DNA of 20,914 nt, from NCBI GenBank assembly GCA_034180005.1, contig JAXFPC010000026.1, positions 1-20,914 on the forward strand. Direction: 5' to 3'. The notes under the pieces were generated by a model. The model was not told the DNA's origin. It made no database searches and saw only the letters and a program-made list of their open reading frames with translations. Position 1 is the stretch's first letter. Every line of letters starts with the position of its first letter. Positions 7,961 through 14,851 of the stretch are shown piece after piece. The position numbers and the translations under genes were made by a program. This DNA comes from JAXFPC01 sp034180005. Lineage in GTDB: Bacteria > Bacillota > Negativicutes > Acidaminococcales > Acidaminococcaceae.

Positions 7961-7988
7961 ATTTTAGCACAGCGGACGTGGAATTTAA
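7961..7988 (-). promoter_or_regulatory. Probable promoter of cysE and the GltD-like gene
   Basis: On the minus strand TAAAAT (7966-7961) has a TGC extension, with TTAAAT (7988-7983) 16 bases upstream as a weak -35. A short hairpin (ACGGCT/AGCCGT, 7929-7943) lies in the leader, followed by an imperfect T run. It could be a weak attenuator, but I see no T-box motif. Confidence 0.4.
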
Positions 7989-8150
7989 ATAAGAAAAATT
8001 ATAAATGTGCAGACTGAGAAAATAAAACAACAGTTGTTCAGTGGGAATAGAGGAGTAGCAGTTTTTTTGTAGAATAACTAATAGAATAAATCGCCGTTTT
8101 CAGAAAAATGGAAAAGGCAAACTTGGTAAATTTTACAGGAGGCAGTAAAA

Positions 8151-9461
8151 ATGGATAAAATGCTGTTAAAGACGAAGGTCTGCGCAGCCATTGATGAGTA
8201 CGCCGAAAAGCTCAGATGTATTTCCGAGAGTATCGGCAGCGAGCCTGAACTGGGATTTAAGGAGTTTAAAACTTCCGATAAGGTGGCAACGTTTTTGGAA
8301 GAACTTGGACTGACGCCTCAGCGTGGTCTGGCAATAAACGGTGTCAAGGCCAGAGCGAAAGGCGGGAAATCCGGACCAACTGCAGCTGTTTTAGGTGAAC
8401 TGGATGCCGTCGGCTGCCCTGAAAGCAGCAAGGCCGACCCTCTTACAGGTGCCGCTCATGCGTGCGGACACAATCTGCAGGTAGCTGTTATGCTCGGTGC
8501 GGCTGCGGGAATAATGCGTTCCGGTGTGTTGCCGCATTTGAGCGGTGATGTTGTGTTTTTTGGCGTGCCTGCCGAGGAATATATCGAGATAGAGTATCGC
8601 AAAAAATTAGTGCGTGAAGGGAAATTACATTTTTTAAGCGGCAAGGGGCAGCTGATTTACGAAGGCGCTTTTGACGATATCGATATGGCGATGCAAATGC
8701 ATGCTGATAAAAATATGCCGCTGCCGACTGTTTCCATAGGCGACAGCAGCAACGGTTTTGTCGGCAAAACAGTGCGTTACATAGGTAAAACCGCGCACGC
8801 TGCCGATGCTCCTCATGAAGGTGTCAACGCTTTGAATGCAGCTATGCTTGGACTGATGGGAATAAATGCCTTGCGTGAAACTTTCAGGGAGCAGGACGTT
8901 GTACGAGTTCACCCCATTATAACCAAGGGCGGTGATTTTGTTAATTCCGTGCCTGCCGATGTGCGTATGGAGCTGTACGTAAGAGCCAAGACCATGGAGG
9001 CTATCGACAGGACGCACGCCAAAGTCGATGCGGCGCTTATTGCCGGAGGCAGTGCCGTGGGCGCGGAAACGATAGTGGAAACGCTGCCGGGTATGATGCC
9101 CCTTCAATGCAATCGGCGTATGAATCAATTAATGGTGGAAAATGCAAAGCTGGTAAATCCGAATGTGGAAATTAAAAATTCCGGACATTTCAGCGCTTCT
9201 ACAGATATGGGAGATGTTTCTCATCTGATGCCGGTTATTCATCCTTTTGTCGGAGGAACGACAGGCCTTTTGCATACGGCTGATTTTGCCTGTGTAGATT
9301 TTGAAGCGGCGGTGCTGCTGCCGGCAAAATCTTTCGCCATGATGCTGATTGATTTGCTGATCGACGACGCCTGTGAAGCAAAGCAAATATTGACGGAGTT
9401 TGAACCTCTGCTTACTAAAGAAGAGTATCTTGAAAAATCCGAAGCTTATTTCAGTAAATAA
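8151..9461 (+). CDS. M20-family amidohydrolase (AbgB-like)
   Basis: This is a 436-residue metal-dependent amidohydrolase/peptidase of family M20, related to p-aminobenzoyl-glutamate hydrolase subunit B and to N-acyl amino acid hydrolases. Residues expected at the two-metal centre are visible: D85 in GELDAV, the H103-x-C105-G-H107 motif (HACGHN), E142-E143 in PAEEY, H184 in MQMHAD, and the late H375 in LLHT. The dimerisation lid includes GKTAHAADAPHEGVNA. No signal peptide is seen, so it should act in the cytoplasm. An AGGAGG lies ten bases before the ATG. Two membrane protein genes follow at once (21-base gap, then a 4-base overlap), so the substrate is probably brought in by them and cut here; the substrate is unknown. 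Confidence 0.88.
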   Translation: MDKMLLKTKVCAAIDEYAEKLRCISESIGSEPELGFKEFKTSDKVATFLEELGLTPQRGLAINGVKARAKGGKSGPTAAVLGELDAVGCPESSKADPLTGAAHACGHNLQVAVMLGAAAGIMRSGVLPHLSGDVVFFGVPAEEYIEIEYRKKLVREGKLHFLSGKGQLIYEGAFDDIDMAMQMHADKNMPLPTVSIGDSSNGFVGKTVRYIGKTAHAADAPHEGVNALNAAMLGLMGINALRETFREQDVVRVHPIITKGGDFVNSVPADVRMELYVRAKTMEAIDRTHAKVDAALIAGGSAVGAETIVETLPGMMPLQCNRRMNQLMVENAKLVNPNVEIKNSGHFSASTDMGDVSHLMPVIHPFVGGTTGLLHTADFACVDFEAAVLLPAKSFAMMLIDLLIDDACEAKQILTEFEPLLTKEEYLEKSEAYFSK

Positions 9462-9481
9462 AATTTTGGGAGGGACAGTAA

Positions 9482-10279
9482 ATGAAAAATCTTAAGCTTC
9501 ACGGAATTATTTTGGCGCTGATAGTTATTGCCGAACTTATCGGCGTGCATACTATCAAAGTGGGCGTAGGACGCATAGTGTTGCTGCCGATGTTGTATGC
9601 TCTTTTGATGGGCATTTTGACCACGCCGAAATTTCTGAAATTGTCAGGGCAAAAGGAAATGATTGATGCCAGCAGTCTGATAGGTGTGACTTTGATGCTT
9701 CTGATGGCAAGGTATGGAACCTTGGTGGGACCGACATTGCCTAAGATATTGGCAGCTTCTCCCGCGCTTATTTTGCAGGAATTTGGCAATCTCGGCACGG
9801 TGCTTATCGGTGTGCCGGTAGCGGTTTACTTGGGATTGAAGAGAGAAACGATAGGCGCTGCTCATTCTGTTGCCAGAGAGCCTAACGTAGCGCTGATTGG
9901 TGAAAAATTCGGACTGGACAGCAGCGAAGGTCGCGGGGTTATGGGAGTTTATATCGCAGGTACTGTTTTCGGTACGATTTTCTTCGGCATCATGGCCAGC
10001 GTTGCCGCGTCGACACTTCCTTTCCATCCGTACGCTCTTGCTATGGCGGCAGGCGTAGGTTCAGCGAGCATGATGACGGCGGCTGTAGGTTCGTTGGTGG
10101 CTATGTATCCCGATATGAAGGATCAGCTTGCTGCTTTCGGCGCAGCCAGCAATATGCTTTCCGGTCTTGACGGATTGTATATGTCAGTGTGGCTTGCTTT
10201 ACCGATGACGGAATGGCTCTACAAAAAATTCCACAAATTGAGATACGGTGTTGAACCGGAACAGGAGGAAAGCAAATGA
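9482..10279 (+). CDS. DUF3100 family membrane protein
   Basis: This 265-residue polytopic membrane protein looks like a member of the DUF3100 family, for which no function is established. It has six to eight hydrophobic segments. A helix near residues 182-204 carries a Gly/Ser-rich break (AAGVGSASMMTAAVGSLVA), of the sort that forms discontinuous, substrate-binding helices in secondary transporters; reading it that way is my inference. The C-terminus is short, charged and probably cytoplasmic (YGVEPEQEESK). GGAGG precedes the ATG. The stop overlaps the start of the next membrane gene (ATGA), which suggests coupled translation and a two-part complex. Its place behind the M20 hydrolase suggests a role in taking up an amide-linked substrate. 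Confidence 0.72.
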   Translation: MKNLKLHGIILALIVIAELIGVHTIKVGVGRIVLLPMLYALLMGILTTPKFLKLSGQKEMIDASSLIGVTLMLLMARYGTLVGPTLPKILAASPALILQEFGNLGTVLIGVPVAVYLGLKRETIGAAHSVAREPNVALIGEKFGLDSSEGRGVMGVYIAGTVFGTIFFGIMASVAASTLPFHPYALAMAAGVGSASMMTAAVGSLVAMYPDMKDQLAAFGAASNMLSGLDGLYMSVWLALPMTEWLYKKFHKLRYGVEPEQEESK

Positions 10280-10722
10280 GCATTAAGGACACAATCGTAG
10301 TTTTAGGCATTGTTACTTTTATGAGCATTGTTTCCAATGTTTTGGGAACTAAAGCTGATATTATTCAGTCCATACCGGGACTTTTGATACTTTGCGTCAT
10401 TGCTTTCGCCGGAATGATGATGGCCAGGTTTCTTCCCGGCGGGATTCCGGCTGCAGCATATGTGGTCACACTCGGATGCATAGTGACTGTTCCGGGATTC
10501 CCCGGAGCCGAATGGATTAATTCTTATGTAAAAAATGTCGGCTTCGTAGCCATTTGTACTCCGATTTTGGCTTACGCCGGCGTAGCCATAGGTAAAGATT
10601 TGGATGCTTTTGCTAAGACAGGTTGGCGTATCGTCGTGCTGGCTTGTATCGTTTTTATTGGTACGTATATAGGCAGCGCCGTCATAGCTCAGGCTATCTT
10701 AAAATCGATCGGACAGATTTAA
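10276..10722 (+). CDS. Small membrane protein partner of the DUF3100 protein
   Basis: This 148-residue protein has four to five predicted membrane helices and no domain I can name with confidence. Marked features are the loop MARFLPGGIPAAAYVVTLGC, the proline-glycine turn TVPGFPGAEW, and a second GVAIGKDLDAF stretch between helices. The ATG overlaps the stop of the DUF3100 gene by four bases and a GGAGG lies in the end of that gene, so the two are translated together. I infer that both proteins form one membrane complex, for example a transporter split in two polypeptides. A hairpin terminator follows, closing the three-gene unit. Confidence 0.7.
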   Translation: MSIKDTIVVLGIVTFMSIVSNVLGTKADIIQSIPGLLILCVIAFAGMMMARFLPGGIPAAAYVVTLGCIVTVPGFPGAEWINSYVKNVGFVAICTPILAYAGVAIGKDLDAFAKTGWRIVVLACIVFIGTYIGSAVIAQAILKSIGQI

Positions 10723-10735
10723 CTCCGGAATTTTT

Positions 10736-10766
10736 CAGCCGTCACTTGGTGGCGGCTGATTTTTTC
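10736..10766 (+). terminator. Terminator of the M20/DUF3100 operon
   Basis: CAGCCGTCAC (10736-10745) pairs with GTGGCGGCTG (10749-10758), with one G-U pair, and a run of six T follows. Confidence 0.85.
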
Positions 10767-10767
10767 G

Positions 10768-10796
10768 TTGAAAATAATATTTGGATAGAGTAAAAT
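10768..10796 (+). promoter_or_regulatory. Promoter of the 148-aa unknown gene
   Basis: TTGAAA (10768-10773) and TAAAAT (10791-10796) are spaced by exactly 17 bases, immediately after the T run of the previous terminator. Confidence 0.7.
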
Positions 10797-10825
10797 TAAA
10801 AAAGGAGTTCTAAGGAGGTAACCAT

Positions 10826-11272
10826 ATGTGCGAAATTTTGGCTGAAGCCACATTCCCGAGTGTGATACATAATAATGAAGTCTGTGATGAAATAGTCAAG
10901 TGGGGTAATGCTAACGGTTTTCCTGTACAAAAAGCTAAGCTTTACAACAAAATGGATGGGTACGTAGGTTTTTCTCCCGATAATTATTTTATTAAGGCTA
11001 CACGTCTTCCTCCTGTACCCGGCGGTTGGAAAGTTGTCGTGAGCAAGTATGTTGCCGAGGAGAGAATCATTCCGCTGAATGTTAAAAAGGACTCATTGGA
11101 TATTAATCGCTTCATCGTCAAAATGATGGATGAGTATGTCAAGGAAGGTTTGAAAATGGAGCTGGCCGAAACAAGCTATGAATCTTACGGAACATTTCTG
11201 CGGGATTTGAAGGTTGTGGGACATCCTGCTCTGATAAACAGTTTTGAAGACTTTATAGAAAATATGCGTTGA
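10826..11272 (+). CDS. Hypothetical protein, 148 aa
   Basis: I do not recognise this protein. It appears soluble, mixed alpha/beta, with no signal peptide or membrane helix. Distinctive stretches are NYFIKATRLPPVPGGWKVVV in the middle and a charged helical C-terminal part ending in NSFEDFIENMR; two Cys (C2 and C20) lie at the N-terminus. It forms its own transcription unit, between a consensus-like promoter and the tRNA-Gly promoter. Its ribosome binding site is AAGGAGGT, a full match to the anti-Shine-Dalgarno of 16S rRNA, at good spacing, so strong expression is likely. That signal set makes a real gene nearly certain even though its role is not. Confidence 0.82.
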   Translation: MCEILAEATFPSVIHNNEVCDEIVKWGNANGFPVQKAKLYNKMDGYVGFSPDNYFIKATRLPPVPGGWKVVVSKYVAEERIIPLNVKKDSLDINRFIVKMMDEYVKEGLKMELAETSYESYGTFLRDLKVVGHPALINSFEDFIENMR

Positions 11273-11276
11273 TGAT

Positions 11277-11307
11277 TAAGAAAAATTTCTTGACAAATTT
11301 TTTCTTA
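11277..11307. repeat. AT-rich inverted repeat around the tRNA promoter -35
   Basis: TAAGAAAAATTT (11277-11288) and AAATTTTTTCTTA (11295-11307) are complementary apart from one extra base. The loop holds most of the TTGACA -35 box of the tRNA gene. It may end the upstream transcript or mark a protein-binding site. Confidence 0.5.
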
Positions 11308-11318
11308 TGCAGTAAAAT
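11290..11318 (+). promoter_or_regulatory. Promoter of tRNA-Gly
   Basis: A consensus TTGACA (11290-11295) and TAAAAT (11313-11318) are spaced by 17 bases, placing transcription start about ten bases before the mature tRNA. Confidence 0.85.
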
Positions 11319-11334
11319 GACATACGTTGTTGAT

Positions 11335-11409
<75 letters not shown>

Positions 11410-11418
11410 TGATATTTC

Positions 11419-11449
11419 GCCCGTCAGAAGTTTTTGTCGGGCTTTTTTT
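11419..11449 (+). terminator. Terminator after tRNA-Gly
   Basis: GCCCG (11419-11423) pairs with CGGGC (11438-11442), followed by seven T. The stem is short but GC-rich and well placed, ten bases after the tRNA end. Confidence 0.75.
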
Positions 11450-11450
11450 A

Positions 11451-11479
11451 TTGTCAAGAATAATTAATTATGGTATGAT
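11451..11479 (+). promoter_or_regulatory. Promoter of the tig-clpP-clpX-lon-yihA operon
   Basis: TTGTCA (11451-11456) and TATGAT (11474-11479) are spaced by 17 bases and the -10 has a TG extension. It starts right after the tRNA terminator and leaves a leader of about 90 bases before tig. I see no CIRCE element and no CtsR-type heptad repeat around it. Confidence 0.75.
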
Positions 11480-11573
11480 GTTATGAGCGATTAGCGTCAG
11501 ATGTATTAGTGAGCTGCAGGCAATCTAATCTGATTATATTTTTCACTTATATATTTAAGGGAGGATTTTATTG

Positions 11574-12857
11574 ATGAGCGTATCTTTTGAGAGAGTTGAA
11601 AATGAAGGCACATTGAAAATAACAGTGCCTGCTGAAGAGGTGGCAAAAGGCTTTAAGCAGGCAGTGCAAAAAATAGCCAACAGCGCAAATATTCCCGGCT
11701 TCCGCAAGGGCAAAGCTCCGCGTAATATTATTGAAATGCATTACGGCAAGGATGCTGTTAAGCAGGAAGCTTTTGAAATTTTGGCCAATAAAGCGTACAC
11801 TGCTGCGTTGGACGAGCAAAAACTTATCCCTGTAGAGGATCCGAAGGTTGAAGAATCCGTATTTGAAGAAGGCAAGGACATGGAGCTCACTGTTAAAGTG
11901 ACTTTAAAGCCGGAACCTGAATTGGGTGATTATAAAGGGTTGCATGTAGACAAAGAGGAACCTGTTGTGAGCGATGATGATGTCAACGCTCAGTTGGAGG
12001 GTCTGCGCAATCGTCATGCAAAAATGGTTGTTGCCGAGGACGGAGCTGTAATTGAAAAAGGTGATTTTGCAATCATCGATTTCGCGGGTACTGTGGACGG
12101 CGAACCTTTCAGCGGCGGCGAAGGTAAAGGTTATCCTCTGGAAGTAGGTTCCAATTCTTTCATACCCGGATTTGAGGATCAGCTTGTAGGTCTCAGCAAA
12201 GGCGATTCTACCGACGTTGAAGTTACTTTCCCGGAAGAATATTTTGTTAAAGAGTTGGCAGGCAAAGAAGCCGTATTTAAAGTTAACGTTCAGGATGTGA
12301 AGCGCAAAGAGCTTCCCGAACTCAATGATGAATATGTTGCCGCCAACAGCGAATTTAAAACTGTAGAAGAGTTGCGTGCGGATTACAGGGCGCGTATGGA
12401 AAAGGCTGCTGCGGAAAATGCTAAGATCGCTTACGAACGCGCGCTGGTTGATGCCGCAGTAAATAACGCAAAGTTTACAGTGCCGCCCATAATGATTGAG
12501 GACAGGATCAGCCAAATGGTTGAAGAAATGAAACTCAGCCTGGAAAGCCGCAAAATGTCTTTGGACATGTATATGCAGTATACCGGTTTGACGATGGAGC
12601 AGTTACGTGAAAATCAGCGTGCTGCTGCCGAGGAAAATGTTAAGACTGATTTGGTGCTTGACGCTATTGCCAAGGCTGAAGGAATTCAGGTGGACATGGC
12701 TGATGTGGATGCGGAAATCGGTTCCATTGCCAACCAACACGGAGCTTCCGTGGATGAAGTGAAATCCATTATCAAAAATAACGGCACGATGGGTCTGCTT
12801 TTAGCAAATATACTGCGTCGTAAAGCAGCTCGCGTAGTAATCGATACAGCAAAATAA
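11574..12857 (+). CDS. tig: Trigger factor (ribosome-associated chaperone)
   Basis: Trigger factor binds the ribosome near the peptide exit and shelters nascent chains; it is also a peptidyl-prolyl isomerase. The 427-residue protein has the family length and order: an N-terminal ribosome-binding domain with the GFRKGKAPR signature at 42-50, an FKBP-type isomerase domain at about 160-243 (GDFAIIDFAGTVDG, FIPGFEDQLVGL), and a helical C-terminal chaperone domain. The ATG at 11574 is chosen over the TTG one codon earlier because AAGGGAGG sits nine bases before it. It heads a run with clpP, clpX, lon and yihA, an arrangement common in Firmicutes that joins folding with proteolysis. Confidence 0.97.
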   Translation: MSVSFERVENEGTLKITVPAEEVAKGFKQAVQKIANSANIPGFRKGKAPRNIIEMHYGKDAVKQEAFEILANKAYTAALDEQKLIPVEDPKVEESVFEEGKDMELTVKVTLKPEPELGDYKGLHVDKEEPVVSDDDVNAQLEGLRNRHAKMVVAEDGAVIEKGDFAIIDFAGTVDGEPFSGGEGKGYPLEVGSNSFIPGFEDQLVGLSKGDSTDVEVTFPEEYFVKELAGKEAVFKVNVQDVKRKELPELNDEYVAANSEFKTVEELRADYRARMEKAAAENAKIAYERALVDAAVNNAKFTVPPIMIEDRISQMVEEMKLSLESRKMSLDMYMQYTGLTMEQLRENQRAAAEENVKTDLVLDAIAKAEGIQVDMADVDAEIGSIANQHGASVDEVKSIIKNNGTMGLLLANILRRKAARVVIDTAK

Positions 12858-12870
12858 ATCTGGTTTTTTC

Positions 12871-12907
12871 GGGGCAGGGGGTTCGGTATACCTTTTGCCT
12901 CTTTTTT
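12871..12907 (+). terminator. Terminator-like hairpin between tig and clpP
   Basis: GGGGCAGGGGGT (12871-12882) can pair with ACCTTTTGCCTC (12890-12901), using several G-U pairs, and six T follow. As it lies within the operon it may reduce, not stop, transcription into clpP. Confidence 0.6.
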
Positions 12908-12939
12908 CTTAAATTGATCGAAGCAAAGGAGCTGAGAAA

Positions 12940-13533
12940 ATGAATTATGTACCTATAGTCGTGGAACAATCCAGCCGCGGCGAACGTTCCTATGATATTT
13001 ATTCCCGTCTGCTTAAAGATAGGATAGTGTTTGTTACCGGCCCGATAGATGACGGTATGGCCAATGTTGTTATTGCCCAACTGCTTTTTTTGGAGTCGGA
13101 GGATCCCGATAAGGATATTCATCTGTATATTAACAGTCCCGGCGGCAGTGTAAGCGCAGGTATGGCTATTTATGATACCATGCAGTATATAAAACCTGAC
13201 GTTTCCACGATTTGTATGGGCATGGCTGCCAGCATGGCTTCTGTGCTTTTGGCCGCAGGTACACCTGGTAAGCGTTTCGCGTTGCCTTATTCCCGTGTGA
13301 TGATTCACCAGCCTTTGGGCGGAGCGCAAGGTCAGGCTACGGAGATAGAAATACACGCCAGAGAAATATTGCGCATTCGGCAGGAAATGAACGAAGTGCT
13401 GGCGCGACATACAGGACAGACTGTAGAAAAAATAGCTGCCGACACTGAAAGAGACCATTATCTTACCAGCGGAGAGGCCAAAGAATACGGACTGATAGAC
13501 GAGGTTGTCGTGCGCAGCAGAGCAGCGAAATAA
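12940..13533 (+). CDS. clpP: ATP-dependent Clp protease proteolytic subunit
   Basis: ClpP forms the double-ring serine protease chamber that degrades proteins fed in by ClpX and other Clp ATPases. The 197-residue protein has the catalytic triad Ser98 (GMAASMAS), His123 (MIHQP) and Asp172 (DTERDHY), and the oxyanion-hole block INSPGGSVSAG at 64-74. It has little extra sequence before the mature N-terminus. AAAGGAG lies before the ATG. It follows tig by 82 bases, which include a terminator-like hairpin, and precedes its ATPase partner clpX by 19 bases. Confidence 0.98.
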   Translation: MNYVPIVVEQSSRGERSYDIYSRLLKDRIVFVTGPIDDGMANVVIAQLLFLESEDPDKDIHLYINSPGGSVSAGMAIYDTMQYIKPDVSTICMGMAASMASVLLAAGTPGKRFALPYSRVMIHQPLGGAQGQATEIEIHAREILRIRQEMNEVLARHTGQTVEKIAADTERDHYLTSGEAKEYGLIDEVVVRSRAAK

Positions 13534-13552
13534 TATAACGAGGAGTTTTAGG

Positions 13553-14803
13553 ATGGCGTATAATGACGATCACAGCGGTGATGTTTCCTGTTCTTTCTGC
13601 GGCAAACGCGAAGGGCAGGTAAGAAAGCTGATTGCAGGAAGAAATGTCTACATATGTGACGAGTGCATCGAATACTGCAAAGAAATGCTGGATGAAGAAA
13701 GACTGAGAGATGCCGAAGAGAATTTTCCGGCTTTAGGAGAATTGCCCAAGCCGCAGGAAATAAAGTCGATTCTTGACGAATACGTTATCGGTCAGGATGA
13801 AGCTAAAAAAACTTTAGCCGTAGCAGTTTATAATCATTACAAAAGAATCAACTATGAAATGAAACATCCGGAAGACAAGGATGGCGTGGAGTTACAAAAA
13901 TCCAATATTCTTATGCTCGGTCCTACCGGCAGCGGTAAGACGTTGTTGGCGCAGACTCTGGCTAAGATATTGCAGGTGCCTTTCGCTATTGCCGATGCTA
14001 CGACTCTGACCGAGGCGGGCTACGTAGGCGAGGACGTGGAAAATATTTTGCTGAAGCTTATCACCAATGCCGATTATGATGTTGAGGCGGCGGAAAGAGG
14101 CATAATTTACATCGATGAAATTGATAAGATTTCGCGCAAATCGGAAAATGTTTCCATAACTCGTGACGTATCCGGCGAAGGAGTTCAGCAGGCCTTGCTG
14201 AAGATTCTGGAAGGGACAGTGGCTAGCGTTCCGCCCAAGGGAGGACGCAAACATCCGAATCAGGAACTTATTCCAATCGATACCACGAATATTCTCTTTA
14301 TCTGCGGCGGCGCTTTTGCCGGTCTGGAACATATCATAAACGCACGCGTTGGTAAGAAAAATCTCGGCTTCGGAGCTGATGTCAGAAAAAAAGAAGAGAT
14401 AAATAACGATGAGGTCTTTGAGAAAGTGTTGCCTGAGGATATCATGAAATACGGTATCATACCTGAGTTTGCAGGACGGCTTCCGGTAGTGGTCACTTTA
14501 AAATCTCTTGATAAGCCGGCTCTGATAAAAATTTTGACAGAACCGCGTAATGCTCTGGTTAAGCAATATCAGCATTTTCTTTCCATGGACGGAGTGGAAC
14601 TTGATTTTGAGCAGGGGGCTTTGGAGGCTATTGCCGAGGAGGCTCTTACGCGTAATGCCGGAGCACGTGGCTTAAGAGCAATAATTGAAGCTATTATGCG
14701 TAATGTTATGTATGATGTTCCTTCTCGCGCGGATGTAAAGAAGTGCGTCGTTACGGAAGCTGCGGTGCGCGAGCACAAGGAACCGGATATGATAGTGGGC
14801 TGA
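13553..14803 (+). CDS. clpX: Clp protease ATP-binding subunit ClpX
   Basis: ClpX is the AAA+ unfoldase that recognises substrates and threads them into ClpP. The 416-residue protein has an N-terminal zinc-binding domain (C13, C16, C35, C38), Walker A GPTGSGKT at 123-130, Walker B with IIYIDEIDKI, the ClpP-contacting IGF-type loop region replaced by a LGFGAD stretch that is usual for the family, and sensor II in NAGARGLRAI. The start is the ATG at 13553 with GAGGAG upstream; the longer frame from 13505 overlaps clpP and lacks a binding site. A hairpin with a T run follows before lon. Confidence 0.97.
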   Translation: MAYNDDHSGDVSCSFCGKREGQVRKLIAGRNVYICDECIEYCKEMLDEERLRDAEENFPALGELPKPQEIKSILDEYVIGQDEAKKTLAVAVYNHYKRINYEMKHPEDKDGVELQKSNILMLGPTGSGKTLLAQTLAKILQVPFAIADATTLTEAGYVGEDVENILLKLITNADYDVEAAERGIIYIDEIDKISRKSENVSITRDVSGEGVQQALLKILEGTVASVPPKGGRKHPNQELIPIDTTNILFICGGAFAGLEHIINARVGKKNLGFGADVRKKEEINNDEVFEKVLPEDIMKYGIIPEFAGRLPVVVTLKSLDKPALIKILTEPRNALVKQYQHFLSMDGVELDFEQGALEAIAEEALTRNAGARGLRAIIEAIMRNVMYDVPSRADVKKCVVTEAAVREHKEPDMIVG

Positions 14804-14810
14804 CTTTTTA

Positions 14811-14837
14811 GGGGGAGGTATAACCTTTCCCTTTTTT
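14811..14837 (+). terminator. Terminator-like hairpin between clpX and lon
   Basis: GGGGGAGGT (14811-14819) pairs with ACCTTTCCC (14823-14831), with G-U pairs, and six T follow. Only 14 bases separate its T run from the lon start, so it may act as an attenuator between clpPX and lon. Confidence 0.6.
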
Positions 14838-14851
14838 GTATAGGAGAAATA

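Noticed and set aside
7902..8030. T-box leader before cysE
   Set aside because: The GGGTGGNACC antiterminator motif is absent and the leader from the likely promoter is too short.
11904..12515. 203-codon minus-strand open frame opposite tig
   Set aside because: Antisense shadow of trigger factor; no family features.
12772..13458. 228-codon minus-strand open frame opposite the tig end and clpP
   Set aside because: It is a mirror of conserved clpP codons, rich in His/Tyr/Arg, and has no promoter or binding site of its own.
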